Shown: piece by piece, positions 1-7,990 of the stretch
How positions within the stretch are numbered: position 1 is the stretch's first letter
How the letters are laid out: the number at the start of each line of letters is the position of its first letter
Source of the DNA: Bacteroidales bacterium
GTDB taxonomy: Bacteria; Bacteroidota; Bacteroidia; Bacteroidales; UBA7960
Reading direction: 5' to 3'
DNA: 14,588 bases
Assembly: GCA_007131895.1 (NCBI GenBank)
Contig: SLPR01000102.1
Location: forward strand, 1 to 14,588
Position numbers and translations under genes: made by a program
Notes under the pieces: model-generated
Told to the model about the DNA's origin: nothing
The model's database searches: none
Seen by the model: the letters and a program-made list of their open reading frames with translations, nothing else

Positions 1-704
1 AGAATGATAAATGGGACAAACCCAAGGAAATTGTAATTCTGTTCGCTGAACATCAGATCACGCATGACACCTGAAATACTGTAAGGTCCTGACAAATGGG
101 ATGCAGCAGTCACTTCAAACTCCCCCTGAAGATCGGCTTCCATTTTCCAGTGGGTACTCATGGAAGCATGGCCACCCTGGGAATAACCCGTTAGAAAGAG
201 GTTCTCATTAACGGCTGTATTCCCTTCATCTGCCCATTCCCGAAAAGCCCTGATCATATCAACCGAAGCAGAGGCCTGGGTTTCGCGATGTACATAGGGG
301 TGAAACCCGCGCGACTCCCCCATTCCCAGGTAATCGGGCGCCAGCACAGCATAGCCATACCCGCCAAACAATGCATAAGCCTCATAATCCAGATTAAGCG
401 AGGAAGGGACAAAGTGGGGCGCATTGCTTGTGCCGTGATGATATACCACAAGGGAGTGCTCGGAGGCATTGTTACCGGGCAGTACAATCAACCCCGAAGC
501 AATATCAGGCATTCCATCCGAGCCGGTTGTATGGTAAGTCATTTTGTAAAATTGCACTCCATTGAGCACCGGGTATTGAAGCTGTGATTCCAGATTTTGT
601 TTTGACACGTTTTGAATATGTTCAACCTGGTGCAGGTATTGTGCGGTGGCGGTTTGCGCAGCCAGCAAAAACAGCGTAAAAATCAGGGTATGAAGTAATT
701 TCAT
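1..704 (-). CDS. Secreted alpha/beta hydrolase (lipase/esterase-like), C-terminus cut off by window edge
   Basis: Reading from the ATG at 702-704 the frame stays open to the left edge, giving 234 residues with no stop, so the C-terminus is missing. Residues 1-21 form a signal peptide (MKLLHTLIFTLFLLAAQTAT then AQ), pointing to export. The alpha/beta-hydrolase fold is shown by an HG pair at about residues 90-91 (likely oxyanion hole), the strand and turn VLAPDYLGMGESRG at about 120-132, and the nucleophile elbow GYSQGG at 173-178, with Ser175 as the presumed nucleophile. The acid and histidine of the triad should lie in the missing part. This pattern resembles secreted lipases and esterases, but the substrate cannot be read from the sequence. 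The gene diverges from the DUF364 gene. I see no clear Shine-Dalgarno site; the leader is A/T-rich. Confidence 0.85.
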   Translation of the reverse strand, partial: MKLLHTLIFTLFLLAAQTATAQYLHQVEHIQNVSKQNLESQLQYPVLNGVQFYKMTYHTTGSDGMPDIASGLIVLPGNNASEHSLVVYHHGTSNAPHFVPSSLNLDYEAYALFGGYGYAVLAPDYLGMGESRGFHPYVHRETQASASVDMIRAFREWADEGNTAVNENLFLTGYSQGGHASMSTHWKMEADLQGEFEVTAASHLSGPYSISGVMRDLMFSEQNYNFLGFVPFII

Positions 705-854
705 AAATCAGAGGGTTTGAGGTTTGCAATTCACAAAACTTATAACGATAAAACCCATATAATTGTTGTCAAAAAAAGCAAAGTCATACAGGGGCTGTAA
801 AAATGGGTCTGTATTTGGGCTTAGTATTGTCATGGCTCGGTTCAGCTGCAAAGT

Positions 855-968
855 CCGGTGGCGACTTTTTTGCTCGTCTCCGGACCAAAAAGCGAAGCAA
901 TGCCTTTGCCCGGACGGGAACTTAGAGTCCCGACCGGGCAGGAACAACGTTCATCTGGTGGCGACCTT
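855..968. repeat. Imperfect 14-base direct repeats exactly 100 bases apart
   Basis: CCGGTGGCGACTTT at 855-868 and CTGGTGGCGACCTT at 955-968 match at 12 of 14 positions, and each is followed by a T-rich run. Between them lies a 6-base inverted repeat (gtccgg 853-858, ccggac 880-885) and the strong hairpin at 907-940. The arrangement suggests one discrete structured unit, possibly an interspersed intergenic repeat. Only one copy is visible here, so its dispersal is a guess. Confidence 0.5.
907..940. other. Strong GC-rich hairpin between divergent genes
   Basis: The arms TGCCCGGACGGGA (907-919) and TCCCGACCGGGCA (928-940) pair over 13 positions with a single A/A mismatch, around an 8-base loop. 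No T-run follows on either strand, and the gene layout gives no reason for a terminator here. It could be part of a repeat element, a small RNA or a regulatory structure. Confidence 0.6.
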
Positions 969-1039
969 CTTTTTTACCAGATACTAATGAAAAATATGTA
1001 ACATTGTACCACCAATTCCAACAAAAACAATTCCCGCTC

Positions 1040-1846
1040 ATGATTATCGAACAAACCCTCGACATACTCAAATCCAGACACCAATCCAGGATAGAAAACC
1101 TTACCCTGATGAAAGTCCGCCTGGGGATGCACCTTTCGGCGGTTCAGCTTTCTGACGGCAGCTGCGGTGTGGCGGGCAATGCGCCGGGCAATGGTCAGCA
1201 TGCTCCCCGCAAAAAAGAAAGGGATTTTGGCGATTTCACCCCCAACCAGATCCGGGGCCGCAAGGTGCTGGACCTGCTGGAAACACCCAAACAAGGGCCC
1301 ATCATCGATACCCTGAAAATTGCCGTGTTGAATGCCATTTCCACCGCCCTCCTTGCCGAGGCAGACTATACCGTGATTGAGGACAAGGACCCCATTGAAC
1401 TGCTGGACCTGACGCAAAAAAGGAAGATTACCATGGTGGGCGCTTTTCAGTCTTACATCCGAAATCTTTCTGCTGCCGGACACCAACTGCAGGTACTTGA
1501 AATGAATGCTGATTCCATGGGCGAGGATCTGCAAAAATATTATGTCCCGGCCCATGAATACCCCTCTGTAATTCCTGACTCAGACGTGGTGATCATCACT
1601 GGTCTTACGCTGGTCAACCAGACCATCGACGGACTGCTGAGCCATATCACCCCGGGTACTGAGGTGGTGGTTTCGGGCCCCTCGGCCAATATCCTTCCCG
1701 AAGTCTTGTTCTCCAACGGAGTCACCATCATCGGTGCCACCCGCATCACCGACCCCGAAATACTTTTCAGCACCGTTGGTGAAGGAGGTTCAGGGTATCA
1801 TCTTTTCAGGTATGGTGCGAGGAAGATTTGTGTGGTAAGGGGATAG
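1040..1846 (+). CDS. DUF4213/DUF364 family protein (Rossmann-like, putative metal-chelation domain)
   Basis: This is the only plus-strand gene, 268 residues from the ATG at 1040; the frame opens at a TTG at 1004, but the ATG follows an A-rich leader and starts where the family homology seems to begin. The N-terminal part (about 5-90) fits DUF4213 and the rest (about 110-265) fits DUF364: AVLNAIS, the strand and turn VVIITGLTLVNQT at about 183-195, GPSA at 213-216, DPE followed by an EGG turn at 248-250, and a C-terminal RKICVV strand. The family name proposes heavy-metal chelation, but I know of no firm biochemical role. No transporter, metallocofactor or molybdate gene lies nearby, so context does not help. 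It converges on the sensor-kinase gene with 42 bases between the stops. The family call is fairly sure; the function is unknown. Confidence 0.85.
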   Translation: MIIEQTLDILKSRHQSRIENLTLMKVRLGMHLSAVQLSDGSCGVAGNAPGNGQHAPRKKERDFGDFTPNQIRGRKVLDLLETPKQGPIIDTLKIAVLNAISTALLAEADYTVIEDKDPIELLDLTQKRKITMVGAFQSYIRNLSAAGHQLQVLEMNADSMGEDLQKYYVPAHEYPSVIPDSDVVIITGLTLVNQTIDGLLSHITPGTEVVVSGPSANILPEVLFSNGVTIIGATRITDPEILFSTVGEGGSGYHLFRYGARKICVVRG

Positions 1847-1888
1847 TTCGTCATTTTTATTCAGGAAATATTTCAGCATTCCCTCTCT

Positions 1889-4800
1889 TTACCCCTGTTT
1901 ACACACATCGATCACCGGCAAGCGGATTTCCACTATCACTCCCTTTATGATGCCGTTGCGCTGGCGGTTGGAGATGGATACTCCGTATTTCGCCTCATCA
2001 CTTCCGTTGTAGGACTGGGTGAAATAACGGATGCGTTCGGTGGTATTTTTTATCCCTTTGGATGTGTGCGAATGACCGAATTGCCTGAGATTCGAATCGT
2101 TTTCCAGGCCTTTGCCGTTATCGCACACCTGGATTTGGAGTTCGGTGCCTTTTTGTTGAAAACTGATGCACAGTTTCCGGTCCGATTTTTTCGGAGCAAG
2201 ACCATGTTTCAGGGCATTTTCCACGAAGGGCTGAATAATCATGGGGGGAATTCTCAGGTTGCTGGTGTCTATCCCTTTGCCAACGATTATTTTACAATGG
2301 ACCGAATTTCCCAGCCGCAAATCTTCCAGTTTAACATAGCGTTGCAGGTAATCAATTTCCTGCCACAGGAAAATAGTTTCCTCTGAGATATTCTCCATGG
2401 TTTGGCGGATAAGCATGGAAAAGTCGTTCAGGTATTCCAGTGATGAGTCCATGTCGTTGTCGAGCATGTAATATTGGATAGAGCTAAGCACATTGAATAC
2501 AAAGTGCGGATTCATTTGGGCCTGCACTGCCTGTATACGTATGCTGTTGAGCCTTTTTTCATGTTCCAGTTTTACCTGTTCCAGTTTTTTCACCCTGAGT
2601 ATACGCATGCGCGCCACGTAAAAAATGATAAGCAGGACCATCACCACGATTGTGGTATAGAAGTACCATGTTTGCCACCAGGGGGGCAATATCCGAAACG
2701 GGTAGGAAAGGGGTGTAATGTCATTCTGCAATAGCGTGTTTACAGCCTCCACGTGCAAAATGTATCTCCCGGGCGGTAAATTGGTAAAGCTTACTTCATT
2801 GAGATTGCTATAAATTGAGGGCTCGAGACTAAGTCCCTGAAGGTAGTGAGAATAGACTACTTTTTCCGGATTGAGCAGGTTATCAGTAGTGTATCTAAAG
2901 GTAAGATTGTTTTGTTTATGCCCCAGAGTTACCTTGTCCATGGGCACGTTTCGCCAGATGTTGGCTTGAGTGATGGTATCCCATCTCACCTCATTAAAAT
3001 TGATATTAATTCCGGCGAGTTCAACTTTCGCATTGGGTGCTGGTTTGGCCAGTAATCTTTTGGGGTCAATGCGTATCAGGTTATCAGTCCCACCCAGCCA
3101 GATAATGCCGTTTTCATCCTCAACAGCACTTCTGACAAGATAATCCAGATAGCCTTCACTTTCATTGATATGATGAATTCTGGCGTGTCCTTCCCGGTAA
3201 AGTTCATCCAGGTCAATGATATTCAGCCCCATGTTGGTGCCCATCCAAAGCCGGTTTTCCTTGTCATTCAACAGCCAGAAAACTTCGTTACCCACAATTC
3301 CATTGTTGTGGTCCAGTTCATATTTTATTGTAAGGGTATCGCTGCCTTTTAGTATCAACACCCTGCCATCATGAGTGCCTGTAATAAGGTTGTTCTGGCG
3401 ATCTGTGCAAAGTGTGCTCAGGTTTTTGGGCAGTTCGGGCTGCTCATTCCCATACCATCTGAATTCACCTGCATCGTAACGATACAGTCCATATGTAAAA
3501 CTGCTGAACCATATCTCTTTGCCTCTTTGCAGGATGCGATTTATATCAGCAGGATACTGGATTTGATAGTCAAAATAACGATACCTGTCCGATGCGAAAA
3601 TATTTTCCGCAATTCTGAAAAAAAACCATGAACCCGAAAAGGCCTGCCCATCCGGGAAGACGAAAAAATTCTCTGAAAATCTTTTCCCCAGGTTGAACCT
3701 GGAAAATTCAGCGCTACCCCCTGAGGATCTGAACAGACCATTGACTGAGCCTACCCAGAGGTTCTGTTCCTTGTCCTCATAAATTGACAGGAATTTCCCG
3801 GGGGAATGTATGACCAACGAATCGGTCCGATGTCCGGGGTGCATTTTTCGTTGCTTAAAATAATTTTCATCCAACACTCTGAATCCGTCTGCTGAATTGC
3901 CAAAAATTACCCGATCTTCCGCAGTTGCCCATATGTTTCCATTAAAAATTGCCATATCATAGATATTGAGCATGTTGGTATCAAAAGCGGAAGCGGGGTA
4001 TCGGCCAATGCCATTGTCAAAAAGTTTAAAATACCCCGCTCCGTCGATACCAACCAAAATGGCATCAGAGACCGGGTCGATGAAAATTCCCCATACCAAT
4101 GATGCCTCAATACCCCAGTCCGGGCCCACCCGGTTTATCGTTTTACCATTGTAGGTGAAAATTCCTCCGGGTTCGTTCATATCATGGTAGCTCCAGACGG
4201 CAATCCACAAAAGGCCGTTTTTATCTTCTTTGATGTCAAATACCTGCCCCATATCATGAAAATCCCTCACTCCTTCCTGGCTGATTATGCGCAGCCCGCT
4301 TTTGGATAGTCCTATGAGCGTGTCTCCACGGGATGAAATGAAGCTGGCTGAGCTGGATGCAACATTCAAAGGAGAGCTCTCAGGCAATGGTTTAACTTGT
4401 TTGGTAAGAGGATTGAAGTGAAAGGCTCCATTGGAGAAGGTATGAAAAATGATCCCATCGTGGTTTTCAATGAAACTCATTACCAGGAATCGATTATAGC
4501 TGATATCATCTGGCACAAAGGAGAATATTTCTCCTTCTGCAATGTAGTTGAATCCATATTGGGTGCCCACCAGAAGGCCGTTGAACCGCTCAGAATATTT
4601 CAGCACCCTGACTTCATTACTGGAAAGCCGGGGTGAAGTGATAAAAGTAAATTCGCGTCCATCATATTTCACCAATCCCCCACCAAATGTTCCCATCCAC
4701 AGATTCCCCATGGGATCCTCCTCAATGGCCCATATTTTTTGACTTTCAAGGGAAGCTGGCAAAGCAAATCTGCGGATTTTCCCCCCATCATAGGTGGAAA

Positions 4801-4984
4801 GGCCTGCATCGGTTCCCACCCAGAGAATATCGCGTGAATCTTTGAAAAAGGTCCGCACCCTGTTGCTGGGCAAGCCGTCTCTGAGGGTATAATGCACCGA
4901 ATGGTATTGCTGTGATGCTGCCTGAAAAACCATAGACAACCACAAACAAAGCAAAATTATCTTTTTCAGTTGGTAATTACTCAT
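1889..4984 (-). CDS. Beta-propeller sensor histidine kinase (Reg_prop, Y_Y_Y, LytS-type His kinase)
   Basis: This is a 1031-residue membrane sensor kinase that probably phosphorylates the LytTR regulator encoded just upstream. Residues 1-24 are a signal peptide. About 35-680 carry many propeller blades of the form LWVGTDAGLSTYDG, LWMGTFGGGLVKYDG and LWMGTNMGLNIIDL, followed by a Y_Y_Y-type Ig-like domain (about 690-765) and one membrane helix (about 773-791). A short charged coiled coil then leads into the LytS-type kinase domain: the phospho-acceptor His is in QMNPHFVFN (about His827), the N-box is PFVENALKHG (about 919-928) and the G-box is DNGKG (955-959). The propeller therefore faces the periplasm and the kinase the cytoplasm. 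A longer frame runs upstream to 5050, but the ATG at 4982-4984 is directly followed by the signal peptide and overlaps the regulator stop, so I chose it. The ligand is unknown. Confidence 0.93.
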   Translation of the reverse strand: MSNYQLKKIILLCLWLSMVFQAASQQYHSVHYTLRDGLPSNRVRTFFKDSRDILWVGTDAGLSTYDGGKIRRFALPASLESQKIWAIEEDPMGNLWMGTFGGGLVKYDGREFTFITSPRLSSNEVRVLKYSERFNGLLVGTQYGFNYIAEGEIFSFVPDDISYNRFLVMSFIENHDGIIFHTFSNGAFHFNPLTKQVKPLPESSPLNVASSSASFISSRGDTLIGLSKSGLRIISQEGVRDFHDMGQVFDIKEDKNGLLWIAVWSYHDMNEPGGIFTYNGKTINRVGPDWGIEASLVWGIFIDPVSDAILVGIDGAGYFKLFDNGIGRYPASAFDTNMLNIYDMAIFNGNIWATAEDRVIFGNSADGFRVLDENYFKQRKMHPGHRTDSLVIHSPGKFLSIYEDKEQNLWVGSVNGLFRSSGGSAEFSRFNLGKRFSENFFVFPDGQAFSGSWFFFRIAENIFASDRYRYFDYQIQYPADINRILQRGKEIWFSSFTYGLYRYDAGEFRWYGNEQPELPKNLSTLCTDRQNNLITGTHDGRVLILKGSDTLTIKYELDHNNGIVGNEVFWLLNDKENRLWMGTNMGLNIIDLDELYREGHARIHHINESEGYLDYLVRSAVEDENGIIWLGGTDNLIRIDPKRLLAKPAPNAKVELAGININFNEVRWDTITQANIWRNVPMDKVTLGHKQNNLTFRYTTDNLLNPEKVVYSHYLQGLSLEPSIYSNLNEVSFTNLPPGRYILHVEAVNTLLQNDITPLSYPFRILPPWWQTWYFYTTIVVMVLLIIFYVARMRILRVKKLEQVKLEHEKRLNSIRIQAVQAQMNPHFVFNVLSSIQYYMLDNDMDSSLEYLNDFSMLIRQTMENISEETIFLWQEIDYLQRYVKLEDLRLGNSVHCKIIVGKGIDTSNLRIPPMIIQPFVENALKHGLAPKKSDRKLCISFQQKGTELQIQVCDNGKGLENDSNLRQFGHSHTSKGIKNTTERIRYFTQSYNGSDEAKYGVSISNRQRNGIIKGVIVEIRLPVIDVCKQG

Positions 4985-5729
4985 TTTTAAGCAATGCAAT
5001 AATATCCTTTGCTTTTCCGCCTGCCACAGGCAATAGCAGGCCGTTTTCAAGAATAACCCCCGGCCCGCCGGCCCGGCTATACGATTTTATATAGTTCACA
5101 TTTACCAGAAAGGATTTGTGGATGCGCATAAACAGCTTTTCCGGCAGCAGCTCTTCTACCACTTTCAGTGTTTTGGAAACCACGATGGATTCATTGAGAC
5201 TGGTATGTATTGTCGTATAGGTATTTTCGGCCTGACAATACACAATGTTGTTTACCTTGACAAACTCTAAGCCCGTCTGCGTAGGGAAGGCAATTTTGGA
5301 AACCGCTTCAGATCCATTGTTAAGATTGGCAATCAGAGTCTCGAGTTGAAAGTGAAACCTGGAATTGTTTTCCTGTTTTTCGATTTTTTTTATCAGTTCA
5401 AACAGCTCTAAATGATTGATGGGTTTTAATAGGTAATCCAGGGCAGAATGCTTGATGGCATTGATGGCATATTCTTTATGTGCTGTAGTGATCACCACCT
5501 TAAAATCAGGACGATGATAATGTTTAAACAGCTCAAAACCGTTTTCATCGGGCATTTCCACATCCAGAAAAACCAGGTTGGGTTGGTGTATATTGATCTG
5601 TGCTACCGCTTCTTTTACCGAATAAGAAACAAAGACCACCCGGATGTTTTTGGATAGATACTTCTCAATGATTTTTTTTAACCCTTCTGCTACCTTAGGT
5701 TCGTCATCAATGATTCCTGCTGTTATCAT
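4977..5729 (-). CDS. LytTR-type response regulator
   Basis: This is a 250-residue cytoplasmic two-component regulator. The receiver domain (about 1-120) has the acidic pair IDDEPK near the start, phospho-acceptor Asp56 in LVFLDVEMPDENGFEL, Thr81/Thr82 in VVITTAHKEYAI and Lys102 in YLLKPI. The C-terminal LytTR DNA-binding domain (about 145-245) has the usual EFVKVNNIVYCQAENTYT strand and an FMRIHKSFLVNVNYI segment. LytTR proteins bind DNA, usually at direct repeats. The gene precedes its kinase, and the two share the 8 bases ATGAGTAA (4977-4984), which implies translational coupling. Its start at 5727-5729 follows an A-rich leader. No obvious target gene is adjacent; the operon may control itself or distant genes. 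Confidence 0.94.
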   Translation of the reverse strand: MITAGIIDDEPKVAEGLKKIIEKYLSKNIRVVFVSYSVKEAVAQINIHQPNLVFLDVEMPDENGFELFKHYHRPDFKVVITTAHKEYAINAIKHSALDYLLKPINHLELFELIKKIEKQENNSRFHFQLETLIANLNNGSEAVSKIAFPTQTGLEFVKVNNIVYCQAENTYTTIHTSLNESIVVSKTLKVVEELLPEKLFMRIHKSFLVNVNYIKSYSRAGGPGVILENGLLLPVAGGKAKDIIALLKNE

Positions 5730-5752
5730 AGTTTTAAATTAAATTCCGGGCA

Positions 5753-5785
5753 TAAAGATAGGTCTTTTGATTAAAAATCATCAAA
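5753..5785 (-). promoter_or_regulatory. Candidate Bacteroidota promoter of the LytTR/kinase operon
   Basis: On the minus strand TTTG (5785-5782) is followed after 21 bases by TATCTTTA (5760-5753), which matches the Bacteroidota -33 and TAnnTTTG -7 boxes at all but the last position. Transcription would start around 5746, leaving a leader of about 17 bases before the regulator ATG at 5729. This is motif-based only. Confidence 0.45.
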
Positions 5786-5788
5786 AGA
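5763..5788. promoter_or_regulatory. Inverted repeat overlapping the candidate -33 region (possible operator)
   Basis: The perfect 9-base arms TCTTTTGAT (5763-5771) and ATCAAAAGA (5780-5788) flank an 8-base A/T spacer. The repeat covers the candidate -33 box and the spacer of the LytTR promoter. It is A/T-rich and no T-run follows on the minus strand, so it suits a protein-binding site better than a terminator for the ABC-F gene. Confidence 0.4.
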
Positions 5789-5842
5789 TCGGACATTCTG
5801 AAGATGTTTGACCTAACTTTTACAGGAATCGTAATCCGGGCT

Positions 5843-7789
5843 TCAGGGTTTATCTTCTATCTCCTCAAGCCTCAATTGTAGTCCTTCCCATTCTGACTCC
5901 CGGGTTTGGAGTTCGGTTTTGAGAGAGGTGTAGCTTTTAAAAAACTCGTCGTTGTTGAAGCCGGCGGGATGGTCTCCGGGGTTGGAGATAATGAGTTCGC
6001 CCTTTTTGATTTCTTCCTCCAGCTCAGCCATGCGTTTTTCGCAACGGGCAATCTGGTTCTGGATTTTGCGCAATTCCTTTTCCTGTTCTTTTCTGCGCTC
6101 CCATTGCAGCTTGTTGTCGGAGCTGTTGCTGCCCTGAGATGAGGAGGATGCTTTGCGGGCCAGCTCAAGGTCGGAAAGGTGCTGGATGTTTCGGCTTTCG
6201 ATAAAATCGTAAATATCGCCCAGGAACTCCTTGATCTTTCGGTTTTTAAATTCGAATACACGGGTACTGAGTCCCTGCAGGAAATCGCGGTCGTGGCTTA
6301 CGAGGATAATGGTGCCTTCAAACTGCAGCAAGGCACTCTTGAGGATATCTTTCGATCTCATATCCAGGTGGTTGGTAGGCTCATCGAGCACCAGCAGGTT
6401 TACGGGTGAGAGCAATAGCTTGGCAATGGCAAGCCTGGACTTTTCACCCCCTGAAAGGACCTTTACTTTTTTGTCAATATCTTCTCCCTGAAAGAGAAAA
6501 CCTCCTAAAATATTGCGAATCTTAGGTCTGACATCGCCCACGGCCACATCGTCGAGGGTTTCGAAAACAGTTTTCTCACCGTCCAGCATTTCGGTCTGGT
6601 TCTGGGCATAGTAACCAAGCACAACATTGTGCCCCAACTTCAGGGTGCCGGTATGTTCCAGCTCGCCGATAATGATGCGCGAAAGGGTGGTTTTCCCCTC
6701 ACCGTTACGGCCTACAAAGGCAAGCTTCTCTCCCCTGCTCACCGAGAACTCAAGATCATTAAGCACCGTTTTTTCGCCATACTTTTTGCCAATATTTTCG
6801 GCTTCGATAACGATTTTCCCGGAAGGGGGTGCCTGGTTAAAACGAAAGTGGATGCCCGACATGTCGATGTTGTCCACCTCTACCCTGTCCATTTTTTCCA
6901 GCAGTTTCACACGCGACTGCACCTGCTTGGCCTTGGTAGACTTGGCACGAAAGCGGGTAATGAAACGTTCTATCTGGGCAATTTCTTTCTGCTGGTTGGT
7001 AAACTGTGCCATTTCCTGTTCCAGCCGCTCCTCACGCAGCACCTCATAGTTGGAATAGTTGGCTTTGTAATCGTAAATCTTTCCGTTGGAGATTTCCACG
7101 GTGCGTTTGGAGATGTTGTCCAGAAACGCCCGGTCGTGCGAAATCAGCACTACTGCCCCGGAGTAATCCTGCAGAAAGCTTTCCAGCCATTGTATGGATT
7201 CAATGTCGAGGTGGTTGGTAGGCTCATCCAGCAGGAGCAGGTCGGGATTTTGCAGAAGTATTTTGGCCAGCTCCACGCGCATTTGCCAGCCACCGCTGAA
7301 CTCCGACATGGATCGTTTAAAATCCTTGTGTTCAAAGCCCAGCCCCAGCAAAACCTTCTCGGCACGTGCCTGTTGGGTAACGCCTCCAATCAATGCAAAC
7401 CGCTCATTGGCCCAGGCCAGCTTCTCAGCCAGTTTTTGATAGGATTCTGATTCATAATCCTCTCTTTCGGTAATCTCGCGGGTGTATTTTTCTATTCGTT
7501 CTTCCAGTTCATTGGCTTCCGAAAAGGCCATAAACGTTTCATCGATAACCGTTTTGGTGCTGCGCAGCTTCATCTCCTGCGGCAGGTACCCCACCGAGGC
7601 AGCCGTTGGAATAACAACCTGCCCTGATTCGGGCTCCATTTGACGGGTGATGATGCGCATCATGGTGGTTTTGCCGGCACCGTTCTTACCTACCAGCCCC
7701 ACACGATCGCGTTTGTTGATGATGAAGGATACTTCTTCAAACAAAAATTCACCGTTGAACTGTACTGATAGGTTATTGATGGAAAACAT
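5843..7789 (-). CDS. ABC-F family ATPase (ribosome-associated, housekeeping type)
   Basis: This 648-residue soluble protein has two ABC domains and no membrane segment. Domain 1 has Walker A GKNGAGKT (34-41), signature SGGWQ (165-169) and Walker B LLLLDEPTNHLD (184-195). Domain 2 has GRNGEGKT (360-367), LSGGEK (445-450) and LVLDEPTNHLD (about 466-476). Both have the SHDR switch. The inter-domain linker (about 240-325) is helical and basic with the family motif FRAKSTKAKQVQSR, the part that reaches into the ribosomal E site in studied ABC-F proteins. A Ser-rich hinge (about 546-556) leads to a charged coiled-coil tail (about 560-648), like the C-terminal domain of Uup and related members. ABC-F proteins act on ribosomes, for example on stalled translation or antibiotic release; the linker and tail look like the common housekeeping type, but the exact subfamily needs a phylogeny. 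The start codon is at 7787-7789 and the 272-base leader carries repeats and a hairpin. Confidence 0.93.
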   Translation of the reverse strand: MFSINNLSVQFNGEFLFEEVSFIINKRDRVGLVGKNGAGKTTMMRIITRQMEPESGQVVIPTAASVGYLPQEMKLRSTKTVIDETFMAFSEANELEERIEKYTREITEREDYESESYQKLAEKLAWANERFALIGGVTQQARAEKVLLGLGFEHKDFKRSMSEFSGGWQMRVELAKILLQNPDLLLLDEPTNHLDIESIQWLESFLQDYSGAVVLISHDRAFLDNISKRTVEISNGKIYDYKANYSNYEVLREERLEQEMAQFTNQQKEIAQIERFITRFRAKSTKAKQVQSRVKLLEKMDRVEVDNIDMSGIHFRFNQAPPSGKIVIEAENIGKKYGEKTVLNDLEFSVSRGEKLAFVGRNGEGKTTLSRIIIGELEHTGTLKLGHNVVLGYYAQNQTEMLDGEKTVFETLDDVAVGDVRPKIRNILGGFLFQGEDIDKKVKVLSGGEKSRLAIAKLLLSPVNLLVLDEPTNHLDMRSKDILKSALLQFEGTIILVSHDRDFLQGLSTRVFEFKNRKIKEFLGDIYDFIESRNIQHLSDLELARKASSSSQGSNSSDNKLQWERRKEQEKELRKIQNQIARCEKRMAELEEEIKKGELIISNPGDHPAGFNNDEFFKSYTSLKTELQTRESEWEGLQLRLEEIEDKP

Positions 7790-7799
7790 GGGGGATGTA

Positions 7800-7831
7800 T
7801 TGAATTGTTAGATTGTTGAATTGTTGGATTG
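7800..7831. repeat. 16-base tandem duplication just upstream of the ABC-F start
   Basis: TTGAATTGTTAGATTG (7800-7815) is directly followed by TTGAATTGTTGGATTG (7816-7831), with a single mismatch. The unit itself is built from shorter TTGAATTG/TTGGATTG-like words. The nearer copy ends 10 bases before the ABC-F ATG, so the repeat lies in the leader mRNA and could affect translation or simply be a low-complexity expansion. Confidence 0.7.
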
Positions 7832-7990
7832 TTTATTTTCTATTGTCTTGTCTCTGCTTTGTATTTTCTGCCCTTGCGCTGTCATTAGCATTATGCAGTT
7901 AATTCGGCTTATATTCGCAGCGCAATCTTCATTTTGCAATCTGATAAAATCACTTAGGTTAATGGAATAAAAAATAAGGTTTTTTTATCC

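Larger units (their letters stand above)
705..1039. other. Divergent intergenic region with a structured GC-rich block
   Basis: This 335-base gap separates two divergent genes, so neither needs a terminator here. About 705-790 is A/T-rich and should hold the hydrolase promoter, but I found no convincing -33/-7 pair. About 850-970 is markedly more GC-rich and holds the direct repeats and hairpin listed separately. The end, about 970-1039, is A-rich leader for the DUF364 gene. Short open frames across the block on both strands have no family resemblance that I recognise and are best left unannotated. Confidence 0.6.

Noticed and set aside
705..790. Promoter boxes for the secreted hydrolase
   Set aside because: Near matches to TAnnTTTG (around TAAGTTTT) exist, but the only good upstream TTTG is about 27 bases away, which is too far; evidence is too weak to annotate.
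708..987. Short open frames on both strands through the structured block
   Set aside because: They run through the hairpin and repeats, have no recognisable domain or good start context, and are better explained by the non-coding structure.
1847..1888. Shared terminator between the convergent DUF364 and kinase genes
   Set aside because: The 42-base gap has an A/T palindrome (GAAATATTTC) but no GC-rich stem with a T-run on either strand.
4985..5050. 22-codon N-terminal extension of the sensor kinase
   Set aside because: It would place residues before a well-formed signal peptide and overlap the LytTR coding region; the ATG at 4984 fits coupling.
6629..7450. Open frame of about 270 codons on the plus strand opposite the ABC-F gene
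   Set aside because: It is an antisense shadow; the ABC-F reading on the minus strand has complete Walker and signature motifs.
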